From assembly GCA_002419465.1 (NCBI GenBank), contig DIGE01000019.1, forward strand, positions 164,745-228,744: a stretch of DNA of 64,000 nucleotides, written 5' to 3'. The notes under the pieces were generated by a model. It searched no databases. It saw only the letters and a program-made list of their open reading frames with translations, and was not told where the DNA came from. Numbering within the stretch: position 1 is the first letter of the stretch; each line of letters starts with the position of its first letter. Positions 9,032 through 16,879 of this stretch are shown here, piece by piece. A program made the translations under genes and the position numbers. This DNA comes from Geobacter sp. UBA5730 (GTDB taxonomy: Bacteria > Desulfobacterota > Desulfuromonadia > Geobacterales > Pseudopelobacteraceae).

Positions 9032-10386
9032 AAAAACTGTTCGGCACCGACGGCGTCCGCGGGGTCGCCAACGTGCACCCAATGACCACCGAGCTGGCCA
9101 TGCAACTCGGGCGGGCTTCGGCCTACATATTTAAAAGCTCCGGTCCCCGCCGTCACCGGATCGTGATCGGTAAGGATACCCGTCTGTCCGGCTATATGCT
9201 GGAAAGCGCCCTGGTGGCAGGCATCTGTTCCATGGGCGTGGATGTACTGCTGGTAGGGCCGTTGCCCACTCCGGGGATTGCCAACATCACCAAGTCGATG
9301 CGAGCTGACGCCGGCGTGGTCATCTCCGCCTCCCACAACGCCTTTCAGGACAACGGTATCAAGTTCTTCTCGGCCGATGGCTTCAAGCTGCCTGACGATA
9401 TCGAACTGAAGATCGAGAAACTGCTGGATTCCGAGAAGATCAACGCCCTGCGCCCCACCGCCACCGAGGTCGGCAAGGCCTTCCGGATCGATGACGCTGG
9501 CGGACGTTACATCGTGTATCTGAAAAACACCTTTCCTGGAGACCTGGATCTGACCGGCCTGAAGATCGTGCTGGACTGCGCTAACGGCGCCGCCTACAAG
9601 GTGGCCCCGGCGGTATTTGAGGAGCTGGGTGCCGAGGTTATTACACTGGGAGTGAAACCCAACGGCAGCAACATCAACGCCGGCTGCGGCTCACTACATC
9701 CTGAGGTGATCAGCGAAGCGGTCAAACAACACCGGGCCGATATCGGCATTGCGCTGGATGGCGACGCCGACCGGGTGATTGTCTGCGACGAATTTGGCAA
9801 CGAGGTGAACGGCGATCAGATCATGGCGATCTGCGCCACTGACATGCTGGCACGCAAGACCCTGAAAAAGAAGACCCTGGTGGCCACGGTGATGAGCAAC
9901 ATGGGACTGGATATCGCCCTGCGCAAGGCGGGCGGCAAGATCATCAAAACCGCGGTGGGCGACCGCTATGTGGTCGAAGAGATGCGCAAGGGTGGCTACA
10001 ACCTGGGGGGTGAACAGTCGGGCCATCTGATCTTCCTGGATCACAACACCACCGGTGACGGTGTACTGGCGGCCCTGCAACTGTTGGCGGTGATGCGGCG
10101 ACGCAACAAACCTCTGTCCGAGCTGGCCGAGGTGATGATTCCTCTGCCTCAGGTGCTGGTGAACGTGCGGGTGCGAGAACGCAAGGACATCATGACCCTG
10201 CCGGGCGTGGCCAACGCTATAGGCGCTGTGGAACAGAAACTGGGCGACGAAGGCCGTGTGTTGATCCGCTATTCCGGCACCGAGCCGCTGCTGCGGATCA
10301 TGCTGGAAGGTCAGGACAAGTATGAAATCAGCAGCTGGGCCAACGAGATCGCTGACCTGGTGAAAAAACAGATCGGAGTGCACTAG
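9028..10386 (+). CDS. glmM: phosphoglucosamine mutase
   Basis: GlmM converts glucosamine-6-phosphate to glucosamine-1-phosphate for UDP-GlcNAc synthesis. At 452 residues it has the family length and shows GTDGVRG at the N-terminus, the phosphoserine loop ISASHNAFQDNGIKFF near residue 100, the metal loop DGDADRVI near 245, and the sugar/phosphate-binding segments GGEQSGH and RYSGTEPLLRI. The ATGA overlap with cdaA couples the two genes. In other bacteria CdaA and GlmM interact physically and GlmM dampens cyclase activity, so the fused order is functionally sensible. pdxJ follows after 2 bases. Confidence 0.97.
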   Translation: MKKLFGTDGVRGVANVHPMTTELAMQLGRASAYIFKSSGPRRHRIVIGKDTRLSGYMLESALVAGICSMGVDVLLVGPLPTPGIANITKSMRADAGVVISASHNAFQDNGIKFFSADGFKLPDDIELKIEKLLDSEKINALRPTATEVGKAFRIDDAGGRYIVYLKNTFPGDLDLTGLKIVLDCANGAAYKVAPAVFEELGAEVITLGVKPNGSNINAGCGSLHPEVISEAVKQHRADIGIALDGDADRVIVCDEFGNEVNGDQIMAICATDMLARKTLKKKTLVATVMSNMGLDIALRKAGGKIIKTAVGDRYVVEEMRKGGYNLGGEQSGHLIFLDHNTTGDGVLAALQLLAVMRRRNKPLSELAEVMIPLPQVLVNVRVRERKDIMTLPGVANAIGAVEQKLGDEGRVLIRYSGTEPLLRIMLEGQDKYEISSWANEIADLVKKQIGVH

Positions 10387-10388
10387 CG

Positions 10389-11105
10389 ATGCCGAAGCTG
10401 GGATTGAACGTTGATCATGTGGCCACGGTACGTCAGGCACGTGGCGGCATGGAACCTGATCCGGTAACTGCTGCCGCCATTGGTGAGCTGGCTGGCGCTG
10501 AAGGGATCACGGTCCACCTGCGGGAGGACCGCCGCCATATACAGGATCGGGACCTGGAGCTGTTGCGCCAGACCATCAAGACTCGACTGAACCTGGAGAT
10601 GGCCGCTACAGGGGAAATGGTATCCATTGCCGCCAGGATCAAACCGGAGCAATGCACACTGGTGCCGGAAAAACGCCAGGAACTGACCACCGAGGGTGGG
10701 CTTGATGTACTCAGTGCCTTTCAATCGGTCAGTTCTGCGGTACACTCACTCAAGAAGGCCGGCATCATCGTCAGCCTGTTTGTTGATCCAAACCCGGATC
10801 AAATCAGGGCCGCAAAACAAACCGGGGCCGATGCTGTTGAAATCCATACCGGCGCCTATGCCGAGGCGAGGGACCAAGCCAGCGTCACCAGAGAGCTGGC
10901 AGCCATCAGAAACGCCGTTGAGCTGGGGAACGAGTTGGGGATGACCGTCCACGCCGGCCATGGCCTGAATTACGTGAACATCGGCCCCCTGGCGGGGATG
11001 CCGGGGATCGAGGAGTTCAACATCGGCCACAGCATCATCGCACGGGCCGTGCTGGTGGGTCTGGACCGGGCCGTGCGGGAGATGGTGGCGCTGGTCCGGC
11101 AATGA
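10389..11105 (+). CDS. pdxJ: pyridoxine 5'-phosphate synthase
   Basis: PdxJ condenses 3-amino-2-oxopropyl phosphate with 1-deoxyxylulose-5-phosphate in the DXP-dependent vitamin B6 route. The 238 residues form the typical PdxJ barrel: LGLNVDHVATVRQARGG at the start, HLREDRRHIQDRD near residues 44-55, GADAVEIHTGAYA near 150 and VHAGHGLNYVNI near 190. All the His/Glu/Arg active-site segments are present. It starts 2 bases after glmM and overlaps acpS by four bases. The pdxJ-acpS pair is common across proteobacteria. Confidence 0.97.
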   Translation: MPKLGLNVDHVATVRQARGGMEPDPVTAAAIGELAGAEGITVHLREDRRHIQDRDLELLRQTIKTRLNLEMAATGEMVSIAARIKPEQCTLVPEKRQELTTEGGLDVLSAFQSVSSAVHSLKKAGIIVSLFVDPNPDQIRAAKQTGADAVEIHTGAYAEARDQASVTRELAAIRNAVELGNELGMTVHAGHGLNYVNIGPLAGMPGIEEFNIGHSIIARAVLVGLDRAVREMVALVRQ

Positions 11106-11476
11106 TCATTGGCACCGGCATCGATACGGTGGAGGTCTCCCGCTTTCAGCGCTTTCTGGATGAGGGAAATCAAGCACTGCTGGACCGGCTGTTCAGCCCG
11201 TTGGAGCAGGACTATTGCCGGCCCAAGAAACAATCAGCCGCCTGCCTTGCCGCCCGTTTTGCTGCAAAGGAAGCTTTTCTCAAAGCGCTGGGCACCGGAC
11301 TGCGGAATGGTATCAATTGGATCGAGATCGAAGTAGTCAATGACACCTTGGGCAAGCCTGAGTTGTGTCTGACCGGTACAGCCCGGCAACTGTTCGAACA
11401 ACGGGGGGGCACACGGCTCCATCTCTCGCTCTCCCACGATGGAGGCCACGCCGTAGCGGTGGTCATTCTGGAGTAG
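11102..11476 (+). CDS. acpS: holo-[acyl-carrier-protein] synthase
   Basis: AcpS transfers 4'-phosphopantetheine from CoA to the acyl carrier protein. The 124-residue size is typical. IIGTGIDTVEVSRF with the metal-binding Asp opens the protein, and FAAKEAFLKALGTG carries the Glu that binds Mg2+. HLSLSHDGGHAVAVVIL closes it. The ATG overlaps the pdxJ stop, and nnrDE starts three bases after its own stop, so the three genes are likely one transcript. Confidence 0.95.
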   Translation: MIIGTGIDTVEVSRFQRFLDEGNQALLDRLFSPLEQDYCRPKKQSAACLAARFAAKEAFLKALGTGLRNGINWIEIEVVNDTLGKPELCLTGTARQLFEQRGGTRLHLSLSHDGGHAVAVVILE

Positions 11477-11479
11477 GCC

Positions 11480-13063
11480 ATGAAAGTCGTCACCGCGCAC
11501 ACCATGCAGGAGTTGGACCGCCGCGCCATTTTTGAATACGGCATTCCGGGCCGTGAGCTGATGGAAAGTGCCGGACGTGGCTGCGCCGAGCATATACTTG
11601 CAGCCTATGGTGGCCGGCATGGCAATCATGCGGTGATTCTGGCCGGTAAAGGCAATAACGGCGGCGATGGCTATGTGATTGCCCGCCATTTGCTGGAAAA
11701 GGACTGGCGCGTCCTGGTGATCGTGTTGGCCCGGCGTGAGGAGATTACCGGCGACGCCCTGACCAACCTGGTACTGCTACCGGATGAGTCAGTAAGTTTC
11801 TGCCCCGCTGAAGGTGAACTCACCGAAAACCATAGTGATGATCTGCAGCAGGCAACAGTGGTGGTGGATGCCCTGCTGGGGACCGGTCTCAAAAACGACC
11901 TGCAGGGGGTCTACCTGGAGGCGGTAGTACTGATCAACGCCGCGCCGGGCAAGGTGGTGGCGGTTGACATTCCCTCCGGGGTCCACGGGACCACCGGCAG
12001 GATTCTGGGGCAAGCGGTCAAGGCTGATCTGACCGTCAGCTTTGCCTTTGCCAAGCTGGGGCATCTGCTCTACCCCGGTGCCGAGCAAACCGGCCGCCTG
12101 GTAGTGATTGACATCGGCATCCCCCCTCAATTAATGGCTGCGGCTGCGGACTATGACTATCTGAACGAAAAAGCTGTGGCCCCCCTGTTGCACCCCCGCG
12201 ATCGTCAGGCTCACAAAGGCAACTTCGGCCATTGCCTGATCATCGCCGGTTCCACCGGCAAGAGCGGTGCCGCGGCCCTGGTTGCCAACAGTGCCGTTTG
12301 CTCTGGCGCCGGCCTGGTGACCCTGGCCACTCCCGAAACGATCCATCCGGTCCTGGAGATAAAGACCACTGAGGCTATGACCGTGCCACTGCCGGATGCC
12401 GGCAGTGGCTACCTGACCAGTTTTGGGCTCCCGCTGATCGAGAAGCTACTGGTGGGCAAAACCGCGCTGGCGCTCGGCCCCGGCATTGATCGTCGGCCAG
12501 ACACCGTCAGTCTGGTGCAACGCCTAGTGGAGACCGTCACCCTGCCGATGGTGATTGACGCCGATGGATTGAATGCCTTGGCGGACGACATCACGATATT
12601 GCAGCATAAAAAATCTGCCAATATTATACTAACTCCCCACCCCGGAGAAATGGCGCGCCTGCTGGGGACAGCGCTGCCTGACATGGCTGTCATCCGCATT
12701 TCCGTGGCCCAGGATTTTGCCCGCAGCTACGGGGTCTATGTGGTACTCAAGGGGGCCCGGACCATCATCGCCTCCCCCGACGGTCAGGCTGCCATCAACG
12801 GCAGCGGTAATCCCGGCATGGCCAGCGGCGGCATGGGGGATGTGCTGACCGGGGTGATCACCGCCCTGGTATGCCAGGGCTACTCCCCCTGGCAGGCCTG
12901 TCAACTGGGTGTCTTTGTACATGGCCTGGCCGGCGATATTGTGGCCACTGAAAAAGGGGAAATTGGCATAAGGGCCAGCGACCTCATTGCCGTACTGCCG
13001 CTGGCCTTCAATCGACTGTTGCATCTGCCGGGCATTGTACGACCTGCACCGGCCCGAACCTGA
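11480..13063 (+). CDS. nnrDE: bifunctional NAD(P)H-hydrate epimerase / ADP-dependent dehydratase
   Basis: It repairs damaged NADHX and NADPHX: the N-terminal half epimerises the R form and the C-terminal half dehydrates the S form using ADP. The 527 residues divide into a YjeF_N domain (about 1-215, with ELMESAGRG and GKGNNGGDGYVIARHL) and a YjeF_C/carbohydrate-kinase-like domain (about 225-520, with LTPHPGEMARLL, GNPGMASGGMGDVLTG). All signature loops are intact. This fused form is the commonest bacterial arrangement. It shares the operon with acpS and is followed 29 bp later by the CBS gene. Confidence 0.94.
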   Translation: MKVVTAHTMQELDRRAIFEYGIPGRELMESAGRGCAEHILAAYGGRHGNHAVILAGKGNNGGDGYVIARHLLEKDWRVLVIVLARREEITGDALTNLVLLPDESVSFCPAEGELTENHSDDLQQATVVVDALLGTGLKNDLQGVYLEAVVLINAAPGKVVAVDIPSGVHGTTGRILGQAVKADLTVSFAFAKLGHLLYPGAEQTGRLVVIDIGIPPQLMAAAADYDYLNEKAVAPLLHPRDRQAHKGNFGHCLIIAGSTGKSGAAALVANSAVCSGAGLVTLATPETIHPVLEIKTTEAMTVPLPDAGSGYLTSFGLPLIEKLLVGKTALALGPGIDRRPDTVSLVQRLVETVTLPMVIDADGLNALADDITILQHKKSANIILTPHPGEMARLLGTALPDMAVIRISVAQDFARSYGVYVVLKGARTIIASPDGQAAINGSGNPGMASGGMGDVLTGVITALVCQGYSPWQACQLGVFVHGLAGDIVATEKGEIGIRASDLIAVLPLAFNRLLHLPGIVRPAPART

Positions 13064-13092
13064 ACCATCATCCCAGAAACGAGGTATCAACC

Positions 13093-13542
13093 ATGAAAAC
13101 CGTTGCCGATATCATGACCCGCGAAGTGATCACCGTCACCAAAGAGACCAGCGTCCGCGACCTTGCCGAACTGTTCGTCACCAAACGGATCGGGTCCTTG
13201 CCGGTGGTTGACGAACATGGCTCTGTGATCGGCATCGTCACCGAATCGGATCTGGTGGAGCAGGGCAAGAACGTTCACCTGCCCACGGTAATTACACTGT
13301 TCGATTGGGTGATCTACCTGGAAACTGAGAAAAGCCTGGAGCGGGAGCTGAAAAAAATGGGGGGCCGCACCGTGGGCGATATCTTCCAGCAGGAACTGAT
13401 CTCCATCGCACCGGATGCCACCATCAGCGCCGCTGCCGATCTGATGAGTAATCACCATATCAACGCCGTGCCGGTGCTGGAAAACGGCAAGCTGATCGGT
13501 ATCGTGGCCCGCATAGACATTATCCGCACCCTGATGGTATAA
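13093..13542 (+). CDS. tandem CBS-domain protein
   Basis: The 149-residue protein consists of two CBS motifs and little else: residues 4-60 (VADIMTREVITVTKETSVRDL ... GSLPVVDEHGSVIGIVTESDL) and residues 90-148 (AAADLMSNHHINAVPVLENGKLIGIVARIDI). Such stand-alone Bateman modules bind adenine nucleotides and act as energy or nucleotide sensors for a partner. The partner cannot be named here. It sits between nnrDE and tsaE with short gaps, and a GAGG-containing ribosome binding site precedes its ATG, so it belongs to the same transcription unit. Confidence 0.9.
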   Translation: MKTVADIMTREVITVTKETSVRDLAELFVTKRIGSLPVVDEHGSVIGIVTESDLVEQGKNVHLPTVITLFDWVIYLETEKSLERELKKMGGRTVGDIFQQELISIAPDATISAAADLMSNHHINAVPVLENGKLIGIVARIDIIRTLMV

Positions 13543-13550
13543 AGACAGCG

Positions 13551-14018
13551 ATGCTGACGATCAAAACCCGATCATCTGACGAAACGGAAGCCTGGGGAGC
13601 CCGCCTGGGCTCCCGGCTTCGCTCAGGAGACATGGTCACCCTGTCCGGCGAACTGGGGGGCGGCAAAACCTGCTTTGTACGCGGAGTTGTGCAGGGGCTG
13701 TCCCCTGAAAATGCCGGCCAGGTCGCCTCGCCCACCTACGCGCTGATGCACCAGTATGGTAGCCAACCACCGATCTACCACTTTGATTGTTACCGGCTGC
13801 GGGGGGCTGATGATGCGCTGGAAATTGGCCTGACTGACCAATTAACCGCTGACGGGATCTGTCTGGTGGAATGGCCTGAACGAATCAGCACCGAACTGCT
13901 CCAGGATCGTCTTGAAATCCGCTTTGAACATACCGACGGGACGAGCCGCCTGATCAGCTTCATCCCCCACGGCGTTCGAGCCCATGAACTGGCTGTTCAG
14001 CTCCAGCAAACCTCGTAA
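13551..14018 (+). CDS. tsaE: tRNA threonylcarbamoyladenosine biosynthesis ATPase TsaE
   Basis: TsaE is the P-loop ATPase that works with TsaB and TsaD to make the t6A modification at A37 of ANN-reading tRNAs. The 155 residues show the Walker A loop GELGGGKTCFVRG near residue 33, a SPTYALMHQY segment, the HFDCYRL motif near residue 80 and LVEWPERI near 105, all hallmarks of the family. It is eight bases downstream of the CBS gene and closes the long plus-strand operon. lysC follows with its own promoter-like sequence. Confidence 0.95.
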   Translation: MLTIKTRSSDETEAWGARLGSRLRSGDMVTLSGELGGGKTCFVRGVVQGLSPENAGQVASPTYALMHQYGSQPPIYHFDCYRLRGADDALEIGLTDQLTADGICLVEWPERISTELLQDRLEIRFEHTDGTSRLISFIPHGVRAHELAVQLQQTS

Positions 14019-14025
14019 AAAAGCC

Positions 14026-14054
14026 TTGTCACTCCATGCAGGTTCTGCTATCTA
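14026..14054 (+). promoter_or_regulatory. candidate sigma-70 promoter for lysC
   Basis: TTGTCA at 14026-14031 is separated by 17 bases from TATCTA at 14049-14054, and the -10 is preceded by TG in the extended -10 position (TGCTATCTA). It lies in the only gap between tsaE and lysC. The -35 is good and the -10 only moderate, so the call is tentative. Confidence 0.45.
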
Positions 14055-14096
14055 TAAAAACCTTTCATTCTCGACATTTCTATGAAGGAGTGCGGT

Positions 14097-15311
14097 ATGG
14101 CACTGGTAGTCCAGAAATACGGCGGCACCTCGGTCGGCACGACTGACCGGATCAAAAACGTTGCCAAGCGGATCATCAAAACCTACGAAGCAGGTAATGA
14201 GGTCGTCGTTGTGGTTTCCGCCATGTCCGGCGAAACCAACAAGCTGGTAGCTCTGGCCAACGAAATGTGCGACATCCCGGACAACCGGGAGTACGATGTG
14301 GTGGTTGCCACCGGCGAACAGGTCACCATCGGCCTGCTGGCCATGCACCTCAAGTCGGTGGGCTACAAGGCCAAATCCTACCAGGGCTGGCAGGTACCGA
14401 TCATCACTGACAGCACCCATTCCAAGGCTCGCATTGAGCGGATCGATGACACCAAGATGCGCGCCGACTTAAAGGCCGGCAACATTGTAATCGTGGCTGG
14501 TTTCCAGGGCATGGACAAAGACGGCAACGTCACCACCCTGGGCCGCGGCGGTTCCGACACCTCGGCAGTGGCTCTGGCGGCCGCTCTCAAGGCGGATGTC
14601 TGCGAGATCTACACCGACGTGGATGGTGTCTACACCACCGATCCCAATGTCTGCAAGGATGCCCGCAAGGTTGAAAAAATATCCTACGACGAGATGCTGG
14701 AGCTGGCCAGCCTGGGTGCCAAGGTGCTGCAGATCCGCTCCGTTGAGTTTGCCAAGAAATACGACGTGGACGTGCATGTCCGCTCCAGCCTGAACGACAA
14801 CACCGGTACCATGGTTACCAGGGAGGATAAAGATATGGAAGGGATTCTCGTTTCAGGGGTCGCCTACGACAAGAACGAAGCCAAGATCGCCGTTCTGGGG
14901 GTGCCCGACAAGCCCGGCATTGCCGCCAAACTGTTGACTCCGCTCTCCGATGCCGCCATTTCGGTGGATATGATCGTACAGAACGTCAGCCACGAAGGCC
15001 TGACCGATTTCACCTTCACCGTCACCAAGGCCGATCTGAAGAAAGCCCTGCTGATCACCAACGAAGCCGCCAAAGAGATCCAGGCCAAGGAAGTGCAGTC
15101 CGACGAGAACATCAGCAAGATATCCATCGTCGGCCTGGGGATGCGCAGCCACGCCGGTGTTGCTACCCGGATGTTTGCCGTGCTGGCAAAAAACAGCATC
15201 AACATCGGCATGATTTCAACCTCTGAAATCAAGATCTCGGTGGTGATTGATGAAAAATACACCGAACTGGCCGTACGGGTGCTGCACGAGGAGTTCGGTC
15301 TGGCCGGGTAA
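14097..15311 (+). CDS. lysC: aspartate kinase
   Basis: It phosphorylates aspartate at the entry to lysine, threonine, methionine and diaminopimelate synthesis. The start at 14097 is chosen because AAGGAG lies 6 bases before it and it gives the classical MALVVQKYGGTSVG; an in-frame ATG at 14082 lacks a binding site. The protein has 404 residues. The kinase domain shows VVVSAMSG, GRGGSDTSAVALAAAL and YTDVDGVYTTDP, and two ACT domains follow from about residue 265. The two C-terminal ACT domains predict feedback control by lysine and/or threonine. It appears monocistronic, with a promoter-like sequence before it and a strong terminator after it. Confidence 0.97.
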   Translation: MALVVQKYGGTSVGTTDRIKNVAKRIIKTYEAGNEVVVVVSAMSGETNKLVALANEMCDIPDNREYDVVVATGEQVTIGLLAMHLKSVGYKAKSYQGWQVPIITDSTHSKARIERIDDTKMRADLKAGNIVIVAGFQGMDKDGNVTTLGRGGSDTSAVALAAALKADVCEIYTDVDGVYTTDPNVCKDARKVEKISYDEMLELASLGAKVLQIRSVEFAKKYDVDVHVRSSLNDNTGTMVTREDKDMEGILVSGVAYDKNEAKIAVLGVPDKPGIAAKLLTPLSDAAISVDMIVQNVSHEGLTDFTFTVTKADLKKALLITNEAAKEIQAKEVQSDENISKISIVGLGMRSHAGVATRMFAVLAKNSINIGMISTSEIKISVVIDEKYTELAVRVLHEEFGLAG

Positions 15312-15335
15312 GCACACCCGCGTCCAACCTGCAAC

Positions 15336-15375
15336 AAAACGGGGATACTGGCAAGGCCGGCATCCCCGTTTTGTT
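15336..15375 (+). terminator. rho-independent terminator of lysC
   Basis: A perfect 11-bp stem, AAAACGGGGAT (15336-15346) pairing with ATCCCCGTTTT (15362-15372), is followed by TTGTTT. It sits 24 bases after the lysC stop. The A-rich left arm means it could also work in the reverse direction. Confidence 0.85.
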
Positions 15376-15382
15376 TCCCGCC

Positions 15383-15508
15383 ATCACCGGCGCCATCCAT
15401 GCCATCACTGAGCTGGTATTCGTCGTGGCCTGCGACATGCCGTTGCGCAGCCTCAACCTGAACACCCCCGCCGAATTCCAGGCCACCAGCGACGCGTTGC
15501 CCAGCTGA
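15383..15508 (+). pseudogene. remnant of mobA (molybdenum cofactor guanylyltransferase)
   Basis: In the frame ending at the TGA of 15506-15508 the sequence reads ELVFVVACDMPL and, directly after it, RSLNLNTPAEFQATS. VVACDMP is the signature of the middle of MobA (normally followed by FL), and NxNTPEE is typical of its last 20 residues. Here the two are joined, so the roughly 80 residues that normally lie between them are gone, and the N-terminal GTP-binding half (LAGGxSxRMG) is also missing. There is no start codon or ribosome binding site. I read this as the scar of an old deletion, now occupying the gap after lysC. A chance match is possible but unlikely, since two motifs appear in the right order in one frame. 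Confidence 0.65.
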
Positions 15509-15543
15509 GCATAAAAACGAAACCCTGTTTTTCTTGCAAACTA

Positions 15544-15552
15544 TGCTATACT
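15544..15552 (+). promoter_or_regulatory. candidate extended -10 promoter for the graspetide locus
   Basis: TGCTATACT (15544-15552) is a near-consensus extended -10. No good -35 lies at the right spacing (CTGTTT, 16 bases upstream, is poor), which extended -10 promoters tolerate. Transcription would begin around 15559, inside the left arm of the inverted repeat at 15557-15574. Confidence 0.45.
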
Positions 15553-15556
15553 TACC

Positions 15557-15574
15557 TTGGCGTGGTGATTGTCG
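15557..15574 (+). repeat. left arm of 18-bp perfect inverted repeat
   Basis: TTGGCGTGGTGATTGTCG at 15557-15574 is the exact reverse complement of 15846-15863. The pair brackets the 59-aa precursor gene. In addition ATTGTCGATCTGTAAC, which starts inside this arm at 15569, recurs as a direct near-copy (13 of 16) at 15868-15883. The arms could be operators, a long-range mRNA stem or the ends of a small inserted element. Confidence 0.8.
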
Positions 15575-15608
15575 ATCTGTAACGATTCCAATGGCGCGAG
15601 GTGAGACT

Positions 15609-15788
15609 ATGAAAACCCTGGCTGATCTGGCACGTACCAAGTTGAGTGTAACCGGTGACGTTGAGCAGGCGCACTATGACCATGGCCTGCAGCGTCGTAA
15701 CCTTGATCTGACTGCGCAGGAAATTACCCATTGCTACAAGAGCAGCACCATGTTCGACGGAGAGGGCTCCAACGAGGCTGACCGCTAG
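15609..15788 (+). CDS. putative graspetide (omega-ester RiPP) precursor peptide
   Basis: This 59-residue peptide begins at the ATG that follows GAGGTGAG by 3 bases. Longer in-frame starts have no binding site. It has a leader-like basic N-terminus (MKTLADLARTKLSV) and a C-terminal tail, residues 44-58, in which hydroxyl and amine residues precede acidic ones: KSSTMFDGEGSNEAD. That is the arrangement needed for side-chain ester or amide rings closed by ATP-grasp ligases. It directly precedes such a ligase and an exporter gene. There is no signal peptide and one cysteine. The family of the tail is not one I can name, since it is neither microviridin TxKxPSD nor plesiocin TTxxxxEE. The precursor role is inferred from context and composition. 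Confidence 0.6.
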   Translation: MKTLADLARTKLSVTGDVEQAHYDHGLQRRNLDLTAQEITHCYKSSTMFDGEGSNEADR

Positions 15789-15845
15789 TCGGTCAGCCGG
15801 CCGTATGGCATTACAACCGGCGAACAGCAGCAAACGACCGATCTG

Positions 15846-15863
15846 CGACAATCACCACGCCAA
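15846..15863 (-). repeat. right arm of 18-bp perfect inverted repeat
   Basis: CGACAATCACCACGCCAA is the exact reverse complement of the arm at 15557-15574, across an intervening 271 bases that contain the precursor gene. It ends 23 bases before the ATP-grasp start codon, so in mRNA the two arms could pair and sequester the region between the two genes. Confidence 0.8.
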
Positions 15864-15886
15864 CACCATTGTCGAGCGGTAACCCT

Positions 15887-16855
15887 ATGCCTCCTGTCAC
15901 CTTCATCTACACCAACTCCCTCGACCTGACCGCCGATCTGCTGATCTCACGGCTCGGCTCAGAACATATCTTCCGCTTCAACATCGACCTCTGGCGCGAC
16001 TATCAGATCAAGGTCGATGCAGACGGTCTTTTCATCCGAAACCCGGCCGGACGCTCCGTACACCAGTCAGAGATCGCCAAATTCTACTGGCGTCGCCCCC
16101 ATACCACGGCACGTCTCTATCCGCAGCGGGAGATACCCAAAGAGATCAGCTACATTGAGGAGGAGATCAGCTATGCCTTGCGCGATACGCTGAACCTGCT
16201 CTGGGCCGACGGCAAGGTGGTGCTGACCGAACCGATGGCCGACTCACGGATCGGCAAGCTGGTCCAATTATCACTGGCGCGCAAATATTTCACCGTGCCG
16301 GACTACCGCTTTGTGCTTGGCAGCGCCGACTTTCTCACCGAGACCAGCGCTGCGGTAATCGTCAAGAGCCTCTCCTCGGAACGGGTCAACCGGGAAAAGA
16401 CCCTCTTTACCACCCAGGTCGACCAGCGGGAGCTTGACCCGCAGACCCCCTGGTTTATCCAGGAGTATGTCCCGGCCTCCCATGACATCACCGTGGTCTA
16501 CATCAGGGGCGACCTGTTCGCCTTCGAGCTGGACCGCAGCCCGTTTGTCGGACAAACCGCCGACTGGCGCGAGGTGGCGCCGGAGATCGCGGTGGACGGG
16601 TGGCAACCGCACCAGCTGCCGAGTGAGCTGCAGGGCGCCATACAAGGCTTCATGCAGGACTTAGGGCTGCATTATGGACGGCTGGACCTGTTGCTGACCA
16701 CGGAGGGCTACCGGTTTTTGGAGGTCAATGCCAACGGTGAGTGGGCCTGGCTTGATTTTGACAACCGACACGGCCTGCTGGAACGGATGGCAAACGAGCT
16801 TTCCCCCCTGACCCCATGCCATCCGATCCCGATCAATCGCCAGATCACCCGCTAA
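15887..16855 (+). CDS. MvdC/MvdD-like ATP-grasp peptide ligase
   Basis: The 322-residue protein matches the graspetide ligases that form ester or amide bonds between side chains of a ribosomal peptide, using ATP and an acyl-phosphate. Visible features are the N-terminal WRRP motif (residues 68-71), typical of this branch; KLVQLSLARKYFTVPDY near 125; the ATP-binding Lys region VIVKSLSSE near 160; WFIQEYVPASHDI near 195; and the metal-binding EVNANGEWAWLD at 279-290, matching the family's ExNxNGxWxWLE. ATG 15887 is preferred; an upstream TTG at 15869 lacks a ribosome binding site. It lies between a small peptide gene and an MFS exporter, as in known clusters. RimK-like glutamate ligases are the main alternative but lack the WRRP start. 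Confidence 0.8.
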   Translation: MPPVTFIYTNSLDLTADLLISRLGSEHIFRFNIDLWRDYQIKVDADGLFIRNPAGRSVHQSEIAKFYWRRPHTTARLYPQREIPKEISYIEEEISYALRDTLNLLWADGKVVLTEPMADSRIGKLVQLSLARKYFTVPDYRFVLGSADFLTETSAAVIVKSLSSERVNREKTLFTTQVDQRELDPQTPWFIQEYVPASHDITVVYIRGDLFAFELDRSPFVGQTADWREVAPEIAVDGWQPHQLPSELQGAIQGFMQDLGLHYGRLDLLLTTEGYRFLEVNANGEWAWLDFDNRHGLLERMANELSPLTPCHPIPINRQITR

Positions 16856-16879
16856 GCGCTATCGCGCCAAGCCGATCCC

